A stretch of DNA of 64,000 nucleotides from Geodermatophilaceae bacterium NBWT11 (lineage in GTDB: Bacteria > Actinomycetota > Actinomycetes > Mycobacteriales > Geodermatophilaceae). Location: contig CP043652.1 of assembly GCA_014218215.1 (NCBI GenBank), positions 310,001 to 374,000 on the forward strand, written 5' to 3'. The notes below the pieces were generated by a model. It was not told the DNA's origin. It searched no databases and was given only the letters and a program-made list of their open reading frames with translations. Both the position numbers and the translations under genes were made by a program. This document shows positions 9,377 to 17,480 of this stretch, piece by piece (the first letter of the stretch is position 1; each line of letters opens with the position of its first letter).

Positions 9377-10249
9377 ATGAGCACCCCGTGGACGACCGCC
9401 GACATCCCCGACCAGGCCGGCCGCACGGTCGTCGTCACCGGGGCCAACTCCGGGCTCGGCCTGGCCACCTCCCGGGCACTGGCCGCCGCCGGCGCGCGGG
9501 TGGTCATGGCCGTTCGGGACACCGAGCGCGGCGGGGCGGCCGCCCGGTCGATCACCGGGGACGTCGAGGTGCGCCGGCTCGACCTGGCCGACCTGTCCTC
9601 GGTGCGGGAGTTCGCCGCCGCGTGGAGTGGGGATCTCGACGTCCTGGTGAACAACGCCGGGATCATGATGGTGCCGCAGGGGCGCACCGCCGACGGCTTC
9701 GAGCTGCAGTTCGGCACCAACCACCTGGGTCACTTCGCGCTGACGAACCTGCTGCTGCCGCACGTCACCGACCGGGTGGTCACCGTGTCCTCCGGGCTGC
9801 ACCGAAGCGGGCGGATCGTGCTCGACGACCTCAACTGGGAGAACCGGCCCTACTCCGACACGGGCGCCTACGGGGCCTCGAAGCTGGCGAACCTGCTGTT
9901 CACCCTCGAGCTGCAGCGCCGGCTCACCGCCGCGGGTTCCCCGGTGCGCTCGACGGCCGCACACCCCGGGTACGCCGCGACCAACCTGCAGTCGCACACC
10001 GGCAGCCGGCTCAAGGACCTCGGGATGAAGCTGGGCAACCGGTTCATCGCCCAGTCCGACACCGACGGCGCGCTGCCCACCCTCTTCGCCGCCACCGCCG
10101 ACCTGCCCGGCGGCAGCTACGCCGGCCCGTCCGGGTTCCAGGAGGGCCGCGGCGCCCCGACGCTGGTCGGCCGGTCGCAGTCGGCCTCCGACGTGGACCT
10201 GGCAAAGGCGCTGTGGACGGCGTCCGAGCAGCTCACCGGGATCAACTGA
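9377..10249 (+). CDS. short-chain dehydrogenase/reductase (retinol dehydrogenase-like)
   Basis: A 290-residue Rossmann oxidoreductase. TGANSGLGLATSRAL (residues about 20-34) is the TGxxxGxG cofactor motif, LVNNAGIM the NNAG motif, VTVSSGLHRSG carries the catalytic serine, and YGASKLANLLF the YxxxK pair. Basic residues after the second strand (AVRDTER) suggest NADP(H). The sequence resembles the bacterial proteins annotated as retinol dehydrogenase or protochlorophyllide-reductase-like SDRs; the real substrate is unknown. ATG at 9377 follows TACCGT by 7 nt with no Shine-Dalgarno, consistent with a leaderless transcript. Its stop overlaps the convergent monooxygenase by 8 bp. Confidence 0.85.
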   Translation: MSTPWTTADIPDQAGRTVVVTGANSGLGLATSRALAAAGARVVMAVRDTERGGAAARSITGDVEVRRLDLADLSSVREFAAAWSGDLDVLVNNAGIMMVPQGRTADGFELQFGTNHLGHFALTNLLLPHVTDRVVTVSSGLHRSGRIVLDDLNWENRPYSDTGAYGASKLANLLFTLELQRRLTAAGSPVRSTAAHPGYAATNLQSHTGSRLKDLGMKLGNRFIAQSDTDGALPTLFAATADLPGGSYAGPSGFQEGRGAPTLVGRSQSASDVDLAKALWTASEQLTGIN

Positions 10250-11510
10250 CCTCGGCGATGTGGCCGTCGGGTCGGACCAGCAGGCCTGGGCCGCCGTCGG
10301 TGCGCTCCTGGGCTCCGATCCGCACGAAGCCGGCCGTCCGCTGCCGCTCGGCCAGCCGGGCCCCGCGCAGGGGGACATCGCCGGCGCGGGTGCCCACCAG
10401 CCCCGGGCCGGGGTACCGGATGCCGACCCCGGAGAACAGCCCGGCGCCGCGGCGGGCGACCGCTGGCAGCCGGAGCAGACCGCGCAGCACCACCGCCCGG
10501 GCCACCCGGCCCCGGACGCCGCCCAGGGTCATCAGCCGGATCGTCGCCCCCGAGGAGCGCAGCACCGTGGCACCGACCGGACGCCGCTCGCGCTCGTAGC
10601 CGTCGGGGTCGCCGGCGGCCAGCCGCCAGCCCAGCGCGAACGCGTCCTGGATGCCGGTGTTCATGCCCTGCCCGCCCGCGGGTGAGTGCACGTGCGCGGC
10701 GTCGCCGGCCAGCAGCACCCGGCCCGCCCGGTAGGTCGGCACCTGGCGTTCGTCGCTGGCGAACCGGGACGACCAGCGCACCTCGCCCATCGGCAGCCCG
10801 AACACCCGGTGCAGCAGCCCGGCGACCTCGGCGTCCTCCACGGGTGCGTCGGTGCCGACCTGGCGGCGGCGGTCCCACCCGATGAGCCGGAACCAGCCGT
10901 CGCCGAACGGGGCGAGGAACCCGAAGCCGTGCGCGTCGACGTCCACCCGCAGCTCGGTCGCGGCCAGCCCGGGCAGCCGGACGTCGGCCAGCACCACCGA
11001 GCGCAGCACCGTCCGGCCCGGGAACGGCAGCCCGACCAGCTGCCGGACGGCGCTGTGCACCCCGTCGGCGCCCACCACCCAGCGGGCCCGCCACTCCCGC
11101 TCCCCCGCCCGGACGACGACGCCGTCGCCGTCCTGGTCGAGACCGGTGACGGTCACCCCGCGCTCGACCCGGGCACCCGCGTCGAGGGCGTAGCGCTCCA
11201 GCAACCGGTCGACGTGCACCTGTGGGGTCATGAGCACGAACGGGAAGCGGCTGGGCAGCCCGCTCAGGTCGAGCCCGGCGTCCCCGACCAGCTGCAACCG
11301 GTCGACCGGGGTGCCGGTGGCGACCAGCTCGTCGGCCAGGCCGCGGCTGTCCAGCAGCTCCAGGGTGCGGGCGTGCACCCCGAACGCCCTGCTCAGCGGG
11401 CTGGGCGCGGCGTGCTTCTCCAGCACGGTCACCGAACCACCGGCCCGGGCCACCTCCCCGGCCACCGCACACCCGGTGGGTCCCGCCCCCACGACCACGA
11501 CGTCGTCCAT
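10242..11510 (-). CDS. FAD-dependent aromatic-ring monooxygenase (PheA/TfdB group)
   Basis: A 422-residue class A flavoprotein monooxygenase. VVVGAGPTGCAVAGEVARAG (residues 4-23) is the GxGxxG FAD motif, WVVGADGVHSAVR the DG motif near residue 145, and LLAGDAAHVHSPAGGQGMNTGIQDA near 265 the second FAD/ribose GD motif. Such enzymes hydroxylate aromatic or polyketide substrates using NAD(P)H and O2. It has a short C-terminal tail instead of a full thioredoxin-like domain. The gene is divergent from an adjacent TetR regulator, with two palindromic operators between them. The layout strongly suggests repression by that TetR protein and induction by the substrate. Confidence 0.88.
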   Translation of the reverse strand: MDDVVVVGAGPTGCAVAGEVARAGGSVTVLEKHAAPSPLSRAFGVHARTLELLDSRGLADELVATGTPVDRLQLVGDAGLDLSGLPSRFPFVLMTPQVHVDRLLERYALDAGARVERGVTVTGLDQDGDGVVVRAGEREWRARWVVGADGVHSAVRQLVGLPFPGRTVLRSVVLADVRLPGLAATELRVDVDAHGFGFLAPFGDGWFRLIGWDRRRQVGTDAPVEDAEVAGLLHRVFGLPMGEVRWSSRFASDERQVPTYRAGRVLLAGDAAHVHSPAGGQGMNTGIQDAFALGWRLAAGDPDGYERERRPVGATVLRSSGATIRLMTLGGVRGRVARAVVLRGLLRLPAVARRGAGLFSGVGIRYPGPGLVGTRAGDVPLRGARLAERQRTAGFVRIGAQERTDGGPGLLVRPDGHIAEVS

Positions 11511-11523
11511 GCCGGCCTCCTCG

Positions 11524-11574
11524 TGTCATCACTCGATGACATGACGGTAGGCCTGGTGTCAACGCCTGATGACT
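11524..11574. promoter_or_regulatory. two tandem TetR-type operators
   Basis: Two 18-bp palindromes share the half-sites TGTCA and GATGAC: TGTCATCACTCGATGACA at 11524-11541 (7-bp arms, perfect) and TGTCAACGCCTGATGACT at 11557-11574. Their spacing is 33 bp, about three helical turns. The second abuts the TAGGCT hexamer (11575-11580) of the TetR gene, and the first lies 14 bp upstream of the monooxygenase start. Confidence 0.75.
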
Positions 11575-11586
11575 TAGGCTCCGGCC

Positions 11587-12129
11587 ATGCGCCCCCGCGA
11601 TGCCGCCGCCACCGAGCAGGCCCTGCTCGACGCGGCCCGGGCCCGGTTCGCCACCGACGGCTTCGACCGCACGACGATCCGCGCGGTGGCCGCCGACGTC
11701 GGCGTCGACGCCGCACTCGTCATCCGGTACTTCGGCAGCAAGCAGGGGTTGTTCACCCGAGCTGCCGACCTCGACCTGGGGCTCCCCGACCTCACCGGCG
11801 TGCGGGCCGGGGACCTGGCGCGGGTGCTGGTCGACCGGTTCTTCGCCGTCTGGGAGGACGACCCCACGTTCCTGGCCCTGCTGCGCGCGGCGACCACCAG
11901 CGAGGTGGCCGCCGCTGCGATGCGGGAGGTGTTCACCGCCCAGGTGGCCCCGGCGCTGGCCGCGGTGACCGACGACCGACCCGCCGAGCGCGCCGCCCTG
12001 GTGGGCGCCACCGTGCTCGGCTTCGCTCTGGCCCGGTACGTGCTGCGCGTCCCCCCGCTGGTCGCGATGTCCCGGGAGGACGCCCAGACCTGGCTCGGCC
12101 CGACCCTGCGGCACTACCTCCTGGACTGA
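11587..12129 (+). CDS. TetR family transcriptional repressor
   Basis: A 180-residue protein. The N-terminal helix-turn-helix spans about residues 10-55 (LLDAARARFATDGFDRTTIRAVAADVGVDAALVIRYFGSK region, with the canonical YFGSKxGLF ending). The ligand-binding C-terminal half is variable and ends LGPTLRHYLLD, as in the TetR_C_17 group. ATG at 11587 follows TAGGCT by 6 nt, a leaderless arrangement with an operator touching the -10, so autorepression is likely. Its divergent partner is the FAD monooxygenase. The inducer is unknown but is probably the monooxygenase substrate or product. Confidence 0.88.
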   Translation: MRPRDAAATEQALLDAARARFATDGFDRTTIRAVAADVGVDAALVIRYFGSKQGLFTRAADLDLGLPDLTGVRAGDLARVLVDRFFAVWEDDPTFLALLRAATTSEVAAAAMREVFTAQVAPALAAVTDDRPAERAALVGATVLGFALARYVLRVPPLVAMSREDAQTWLGPTLRHYLLD

Positions 12130-12135
12130 CCCTCG

Positions 12136-12194
12136 CCGAGTGACAGCTCAGCGGGCTCGCACAGGCCCGGGAACCCCGCTCAGCTGTCACTCGG
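12136..12194. terminator. bidirectional hairpin between convergent genes
   Basis: Two 20-nt arms (12136-12155 and 12175-12194) pair at 19 of 20 positions around a 19-nt loop. The arms read CCGAGTGACAGCTCAGCGGG and CCCGCTCAGCTGTCACTCGG. It sits exactly between the convergent TetR and epoxide hydrolase genes. No U-tract follows on either strand. It could also be a dispersed intergenic repeat of this lineage. Confidence 0.6.
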
Positions 12195-12204
12195 TGGCGG
12201 GGCG

Positions 12205-13293
12205 TCAGCGGACGACCCGCTCCACGAACGTCCTGATGTCCTCGACCAGGAGCTCGGGGACCTCGATGCCCGGGAAGTGGCCACCCCGGGGCAGCTCGGT
12301 CCAGTGCACCAGGGTGGTGGCCGCCTCCACCGCCGACCGCGAGGGCAGGTGGATGTCGTGCGGCAGCACGCACACCCCGGTGGGCACCGTGGCCGACCAC
12401 TCGTCGCCGGGGTGCTCGCGGCGCTCCCAGTACAGCTGGGACGACGACCCCGCCGTCCCGGTGAACCAGTAGACGGCGACGTTCGCCAGCACCTGGCCCA
12501 GCGTCTGCGGCCCGAGGACGTCGGAGGCCGGGTCGGTCCAGTCACGGAACCGCTCGGCGATCCAGGCCAGCTGCCCGGCCGGGGAGTCGGTCAGCGCCGG
12601 GGCCAGCGACAGGGGCTTGGTGGCCTGCGTCTTGTTGTAGCCCGACAGCTCCTTCGCGTAGGTCGTCGCCCGGTCGGCGGCCCGCTGGTCGGACCCGTCT
12701 GTCAGCCCCATCGTCATCGTCACGTGGATGCCGGCCACGTGCGCCGCGTCGACCACCGCGAGGTCGCGGGCCACCCGGGAGCCCCAGTCGCCACCGTGCG
12801 CGACGTAGGACCCGTACCCCAGCCGGGCCATCAGCTCGGCGATCGCGGCGGCCATCCGCTGCGACGTCCAGCCACCGGTCGGGGTGGGCCCGGAGAAGCC
12901 GTACCCGGGCAGCGACGGGACGACGACGTGCATCGTCTCGGCCAACGGCCCGATCACCTGCTGGAACTCCACCACCGACCCCGGCCAGCCGTGCAGCAGC
13001 ACGACGACCGGCGCGTCCGGGTCTACCGCCCGCACGTGCAGGGCGTGCACCGTGGTGCCGTCGATCGTCGTCCGCACTTGATCGTGGGCGTTGAGCGCGG
13101 CCTCGTGCTCGCGCCAGTCCCACTCCCCGGCCATGTGCGCGGCCAGCCGCTTCGTCAGCTCCAGCGGGATGCCGCGCTCGCCCTCGAGCTGCTGGTCGGC
13201 CGGCCAGCGGGTGCGGGCCAGCCGCTCCCGCAGGTCCTCGAGCTCGGCCTGCGGGATGTCGACGGTGAACGGGTGGACGTCGGTGTCAGCCAC
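12205..13293 (-). CDS. epoxide hydrolase (EHN-domain, alpha/beta hydrolase)
   Basis: A 362-residue protein. Residues about 6-105 form the N-terminal epoxide hydrolase cap (PFTVDIPQAELEDLRERLARTRWP start). The alpha/beta-hydrolase core follows, with the oxyanion motif LLHGWPGS (about 99-106), the nucleophile aspartate in GGDWGS (about 169), and the catalytic histidine in RGGHFPGIE near the C terminus. These match the microsomal-type epoxide hydrolases that open epoxides to diols via an alkyl-enzyme ester. The neighbouring flavin monooxygenase and dehydrogenase make a xenobiotic or natural-product role plausible, but no operon links them. The start is GTG at 13293, and the upstream promoter is not clear. 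Confidence 0.88.
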   Translation of the reverse strand: MADTDVHPFTVDIPQAELEDLRERLARTRWPADQQLEGERGIPLELTKRLAAHMAGEWDWREHEAALNAHDQVRTTIDGTTVHALHVRAVDPDAPVVVLLHGWPGSVVEFQQVIGPLAETMHVVVPSLPGYGFSGPTPTGGWTSQRMAAAIAELMARLGYGSYVAHGGDWGSRVARDLAVVDAAHVAGIHVTMTMGLTDGSDQRAADRATTYAKELSGYNKTQATKPLSLAPALTDSPAGQLAWIAERFRDWTDPASDVLGPQTLGQVLANVAVYWFTGTAGSSSQLYWERREHPGDEWSATVPTGVCVLPHDIHLPSRSAVEAATTLVHWTELPRGGHFPGIEVPELLVEDIRTFVERVVR

Positions 13294-13311
13294 GGCCCCA
13301 TGTAACCCACC

Positions 13312-14823
13312 TCAGCTGCCCACCGCCTCCCGACTGCCCAGCTCGGCGGCCATCAGCGCCGCCCCGGCCCGGCGGGCGATGGCCGGCTTGGCGAGCACCG
13401 CGACCAGCCCGACGAGCAGCCACCCGCCGGCCACGACGGGGAACCAGAACGCGGCACCGTCGGCGTAGGCCGGGTAGGGGAAGACGTTGCGGATGATCGT
13501 GTAGCCGAGCACGACCAGCGCCGCGGCCGGGATGACCACCTGCCACATCGGCACCCCGGGCAGCTTCTTCTGCACGAACACCAGCCGGATCGCCCCGACC
13601 GTGGTGAGCACGTAGGCCACCAGCAGGATCAGCGTGCCGATGGTGCCCGACCAGAAGAACGTGTCCTCGGCCTGGGCGCCGAAGAACAGCGCGCTGACGG
13701 CCACGATCAGCGCCATCACCAGGGTCGAGGCCAGCGCGGCCCGGGCGGGCACGCCCTCGCCGTTCACCGCGGCCAGCCCGCTGGTCTCCCTGCCCTCGGA
13801 CGCGGTGTCCCGGGAGAAGGCGAACACCAACCGGGACGCCCCGACGACGCAGGCCAGGCAGCAGCCGAAGGCGCTGATCGCGGCACCGAGGGTGATGACG
13901 TCGCCGATCCAGGAGCCGATGTAGCTCGTGCCGATGTCGCCGAGCAGCGACGGGGAGGCGGTGAAGGCGGCCACCCCGGCGTCGTCGGTGCCGAAGGCCA
14001 TCATCTCCACCGCGGTGACGACGACGAAGTACACGCCGCCGAACAGCGCCGTCCCCAGGATCGCGCGGGGGATGTCCCGCCGCGGGTTCTTCGCCTCCTC
14101 CCCCAGGGTCGCCGCGGCCTCGAAGCCGGCGAAGGAGAGGAACCCGAAGACGACGCCGAGGAACACCGCGGAGACGTCGGTGCCCGGGGAGACGCTGAAG
14201 ACGTCGAGGGTGAAGCCGCGGTCGGCGAAGGTGCCCTCGTCGGGGGTGCTGCCCCCGACCAGGCGGACCAGCACGACGGCGACGATCACCAGGATCAGCG
14301 CGACGGTGACGCCCTCGACGCTGAGCAGCACGCTGGTGCCGCGCTTGGCCGGGACGACGGTGAGCAGGTAGGCCGCGACGAGGGCGACGGCGACGATCAC
14401 GAACGGCCCCCACGACGGCGGGTTCGGCCAGATGCCGACCTGGGTGAGGAACGCCGTCCCGAAGATGCCGGTCGCGCTCGCGGTCACCACGCCGTAGAAG
14501 CAGTAGGTGCCCAGCAGGCCGAACCCGGAGAACAGCCCTGTGCGCGGGCCGAGCGTGGCCCCGACGAAGGCGTAGACGCTCCCCGCGTGCTGGAAGTACT
14601 GGCACAGCCGGACGAACCCGTAGGCCACCAGCAGCACCCCGACCGCGGCCAGCAGGAACGCCAGCGGCACGGCCCGCCCGACGGTGGACGCCGTCCCCTG
14701 CGGGTTGATGTTGGCCGCCATCGACGGCGCCATCAGCGCGACCGAGAGCCCGATCGCCTGCCACACCGACAGCGAGCGGCGCAGGCCGCCCTTCGTGGAC
14801 CGTTCCTGGTCGGCGACCGCCAT
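13312..14823 (-). CDS. APC superfamily amino acid/amine permease
   Basis: A 503-residue protein with about twelve hydrophobic segments. The first carries the APC signature SVWQAIGLSVALMAPSMAANI, and GFLSFAGFEAAATLGEEAKNPRRDIPRAI near residue 235 is the family's conserved segment before helix 7. The C terminus is cytoplasmic. The likely role is proton-coupled uptake of an amino acid or amine at the plasma membrane. A Shine-Dalgarno (GAGGAG) sits 5 nt before the ATG at 14823, and a 7-bp inverted repeat lies 20 bp upstream. It is 18 bp downstream of the end of the adjacent minus-strand epoxide hydrolase promoter region, with no overlap. Confidence 0.85.
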   Translation of the reverse strand: MAVADQERSTKGGLRRSLSVWQAIGLSVALMAPSMAANINPQGTASTVGRAVPLAFLLAAVGVLLVAYGFVRLCQYFQHAGSVYAFVGATLGPRTGLFSGFGLLGTYCFYGVVTASATGIFGTAFLTQVGIWPNPPSWGPFVIVAVALVAAYLLTVVPAKRGTSVLLSVEGVTVALILVIVAVVLVRLVGGSTPDEGTFADRGFTLDVFSVSPGTDVSAVFLGVVFGFLSFAGFEAAATLGEEAKNPRRDIPRAILGTALFGGVYFVVVTAVEMMAFGTDDAGVAAFTASPSLLGDIGTSYIGSWIGDVITLGAAISAFGCCLACVVGASRLVFAFSRDTASEGRETSGLAAVNGEGVPARAALASTLVMALIVAVSALFFGAQAEDTFFWSGTIGTLILLVAYVLTTVGAIRLVFVQKKLPGVPMWQVVIPAAALVVLGYTIIRNVFPYPAYADGAAFWFPVVAGGWLLVGLVAVLAKPAIARRAGAALMAAELGSREAVGS

Positions 14824-14842
14824 GACGACTCCTCACGCACAG

Positions 14843-14861
14843 CCGTTGCACAGCGCAACGG
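14843..14861. promoter_or_regulatory. candidate operator upstream of the APC permease
   Basis: A perfect inverted repeat CCGTTGC-ACAGC-GCAACGG lies 20-38 bp upstream of the permease ATG. On the minus strand it contains GTTGCGC, also the core of the repeats between the decarboxylase and Lrp genes at 17.4 kb, so the same regulator might bind. That link is a weak inference. Confidence 0.4.
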
Positions 14862-14985
14862 GGGTTGGTGCGGGGAGTGTGCGCCCCCGTGGGCCAGATC
14901 GGCGCGGACGTCACACGGTGTTCACGCGTCGTGTCCTGCGCCGGGCTCTCACCGGGGTCTCATCACCCGCCGTTACCGTCCCGGC

Positions 14986-15678
14986 GTGCCCCCGACCGAG
15001 ATCCGCACCGGCCACCGCCTGGCCCGGGTGCTGGCGGTGGTGGCCGTCGCGGTCGTCGCGGTCAGCCTCCTCAGCCGCTGGCTGGCCTACCGCCGCGAGA
15101 TCGCCACCCCCGGCATCGTGCCGCCCTGGTGGCTGCAGTACTTCGACGTCAACACCGAGATGAACCTGCCGACCTGGTTCGCCGGCGGTCTGCTGGTGGT
15201 CACCGGCGTGGTGACCCTCGCGGTCGCGGGGCTGCACCGGCCGACGCACCCGCGGGTGGCCCGCTTCCTCGGCCTGCTCGGTGTCGGCCTGCTGGCACTG
15301 TCGCTGGACGAGCTGACCGGGCTGCACGAGCGGCTCGGCGGGGTGGTCGACTCCGGGCTGCACTTCACCTGGGTGCTGCCCGGTCTGGCCCTGGCCGTTG
15401 TCGCGCTGGTGCTGCTGGTGCGCGGGCTGCGGGCGGTGTCCCCGGCCGACCGGCGCCCGTTCCTGCTGGCCGCGGTGCTGTTCTTCACCGGCGCGCTGGT
15501 GCTGGAGACCGTCAGCGGACAGGTGCTGCTGGCCCACGGCGACCGGGCGGGCTACCTCCTGGTCACCGCGGCCGAGGAGCTGCTGGAGATGCTCGGCGTC
15601 GTCGTCGCGCTGTACGCGGTGCTCCGGCTGGTGCACAGCAGCCGGGACGACGCCGGGTGGCGGCTCTCCCCCGCCTGA
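14986..15678 (+). CDS. conserved multi-pass membrane protein, function unknown
   Basis: A 230-residue protein with about six hydrophobic segments (RVLAVVAVAVVAVSLL, TWFAGGLLVVTGVVTLAVAG, FLGLLGVGLLALSLDE and others). A conserved-looking loop SLDELTGLHERLG and an acidic TAAEELLEMLG segment suggest functional charged residues in or near the membrane. I do not recognise a named family. GTG at 14986 follows TACCGT (14974-14979) by exactly 6 nt, so the message is probably leaderless. It is divergent from the APC permease and ends 3 bp before the convergent decarboxylase stop. Confidence 0.7.
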   Translation: MPPTEIRTGHRLARVLAVVAVAVVAVSLLSRWLAYRREIATPGIVPPWWLQYFDVNTEMNLPTWFAGGLLVVTGVVTLAVAGLHRPTHPRVARFLGLLGVGLLALSLDELTGLHERLGGVVDSGLHFTWVLPGLALAVVALVLLVRGLRAVSPADRRPFLLAAVLFFTGALVLETVSGQVLLAHGDRAGYLLVTAAEELLEMLGVVVALYAVLRLVHSSRDDAGWRLSPA

Positions 15679-15681
15679 GCC

Positions 15682-17376
15682 TCAGCCCTTGGTGGCGGTG
15701 GCGAGCCGCGCCAGGGCGTCGATCAGCGGCGGGGTGTCATCGGCGTCCAGGTGGGCCTGCACGAACACCAGGTGCGTGGTGTCGGCGAAGGCGTCGGCCA
15801 GGGCGGCGGACAGCTCGCCGGCCGTGCGCACCGACACCGCCCGGCCGCGGTCCCCGGTGAGCGCCGGGACCAGCGCGCACCAGTCCCAGGCGGCGACGTC
15901 GTTGTAGGAGGCCCGCGGGCTCTGCAGGGCGCGCTCGATCGTGTAGCCGCGGTTGTCCAGCAGCAGCACGACCGGGGCGAGGCCGGCCGCGGCGATGGTG
16001 GACAGCTCCTGCACCGTCATCTGCGCGGCGCCGTCGCCGATCACCAGCACCGGACGACGGGCGCGGTCGGCCAGGCCCTGACCGAGGACGGCGGGCAGCG
16101 CGTAGCCGATCGAGCTCCACACCGGCTGGCCGCCGAACACGGTGTCGGCGGGCAGCGGCATGCCGGCGGCACCCCAGTAGGCGGTGCCGGTGTCGGCGAG
16201 CAGCGCGGTGTGCTCGGGCAGGGCGGCGGCGAGCAGGTCCCAGGTGGCGGCCTGGGTGAGCGGTGCGTCCGGAGCGTGCACCGGGGTCGAGGCCACGGGT
16301 CGGTCGGCGCGGGCGAACCGCGGGCCGCGGCGGCCGGCCAGTGCCCGGTCGAGCGCGGCCAGTGCGTCGGGGAGGAGCACCCGGCCGGTGGCGGTGGCCC
16401 CGAAGCCGGCCTCGGTGGCGGCCAGGAACGGGGTGTCGACGCCCGGACGGCGGTGCGAGCCGAAGCCGGTGAGCTCGGACGTCAGCAGCGTCCCGACGTG
16501 CACCACGACGTCGGCGGCGGCGACCAGCTCGGCGGTGCCGTTGTCCAGCATCGTCCCGGCGTGGTCGCCGGCGAACGAGGGGTGCTCGGGGTCGAGGACG
16601 CCGCGCGCGGACAACTGGGTGACCACGGCGACGCCGGCCCGGGCGGCGAGGTCGGCGAGGTCGGCGCCCAGCCCGAAGCGCGGCACCAGCTGGCCGACGA
16701 CGAGCACCGGGCGCTGGGCGTCGACCAGCAGCTCGGTCACCCGGGTCTCGAAGGCGTGCAGCGCAGCCGGGTCGGACGCCGCGGTGAGCCGGTGCTCCAG
16801 CGGGCCGGCGTCGATCCGGGCCAGCGCGAGGTCCTGCGGCACGGACAGGTAGGCGGGCCGGCGGTGCGTGGTGGCGGCCAGGACGACGGTGTCGATCTGC
16901 TCGGCGGCCCGCTCCAGCGTCAGCGTCTCGGTGACCACGGTGAGCTCGGCGGCGGCCCGGGAGAAGTGCCCGAACTCGCCGTCGGCCAGCGTGTGGTGCA
17001 CCAGGGCGCCGGCCTCCACGGCGGCCCGGCGGGGCGAGCCGACGACGTGCAGCAGCGGGGCGTCCTCCGCGGCCGCCCCGGCGAGGGCGTTGATCGCCGA
17101 CAGCTCCCCCACGCCGTAGGTGGTGATCAGCACGGCGAGCCCGCGCACGCGGGCGTAGGCGTCGGCGGCGTAGCCCGCGCCCAGCTCGTTGGGCGACCCG
17201 ACCCAGGCCAGCCCCTCGACGGTGGCCAGCCCGTCGAGCAGGTCCAGGTTGAAGTCCCCGGGCACACCGAACAGGTCGGTGACACCGGCCTGCAGCAGCC
17301 GGGCCCCGAGGTACTCCGCGACGCTCACGGTGGTGGTCGTCGGGCGGGACGCGGGGCGCTCGTCGAGTGCGGTCAC
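15682..17376 (-). CDS. thiamine-diphosphate alpha-keto acid decarboxylase (IpdC/Pdc family)
   Basis: A 564-residue protein with the three-domain ThDP fold. GVPGDFNLDLLDGL and SPNELGAGYAADAYAR (catalytic Glu, about residue 57) lie in the PYR domain. ALVHHTLADG is the twin-histidine motif specific to pyruvate/indolepyruvate decarboxylases. VIGDGAAQMTVQELSTI through LLLDNRGYTIE is the GDG...N ThDP/Mg motif. It should decarboxylate a 2-keto acid (pyruvate, phenylpyruvate, indolepyruvate or branched-chain) to the aldehyde; specificity is not evident. The divergent Lrp regulator points to amino-acid-derived keto acids. The start at GTG 17376 is the most upstream sensible one; GTG before SVAEYLGARL is an alternative. 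Confidence 0.88.
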   Translation of the reverse strand: MTALDERPASRPTTTTVSVAEYLGARLLQAGVTDLFGVPGDFNLDLLDGLATVEGLAWVGSPNELGAGYAADAYARVRGLAVLITTYGVGELSAINALAGAAAEDAPLLHVVGSPRRAAVEAGALVHHTLADGEFGHFSRAAAELTVVTETLTLERAAEQIDTVVLAATTHRRPAYLSVPQDLALARIDAGPLEHRLTAASDPAALHAFETRVTELLVDAQRPVLVVGQLVPRFGLGADLADLAARAGVAVVTQLSARGVLDPEHPSFAGDHAGTMLDNGTAELVAAADVVVHVGTLLTSELTGFGSHRRPGVDTPFLAATEAGFGATATGRVLLPDALAALDRALAGRRGPRFARADRPVASTPVHAPDAPLTQAATWDLLAAALPEHTALLADTGTAYWGAAGMPLPADTVFGGQPVWSSIGYALPAVLGQGLADRARRPVLVIGDGAAQMTVQELSTIAAAGLAPVVLLLDNRGYTIERALQSPRASYNDVAAWDWCALVPALTGDRGRAVSVRTAGELSAALADAFADTTHLVFVQAHLDADDTPPLIDALARLATATKG

Positions 17377-17392
17377 GAGCGCCAGGGTGGCG

Positions 17393-17446
17393 GCGCACTG
17401 CGAGAGTGCGCAACCATGTGCCGACACGCTGCGCAGAGTGCGCAAC
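17393..17446. promoter_or_regulatory. Lrp-type binding repeats between decarboxylase and Lrp genes
   Basis: The 12-mer AGAGTGCGCAAC occurs twice, at 17403-17414 and 17435-17446, spaced 32 bp (three helical turns). The first copy is part of an inverted repeat GCGCACT...AGTGCGC (17393-17399 / 17405-17411), and the second overlaps TGCGCAG-AGTGCGCA. Phased palindromic sites are typical of octameric Lrp/AsnC regulators. Confidence 0.55.
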
Positions 17447-17480
17447 TAGGAGCCCGACCGACCTGCTGGAGCTGCGCAGC

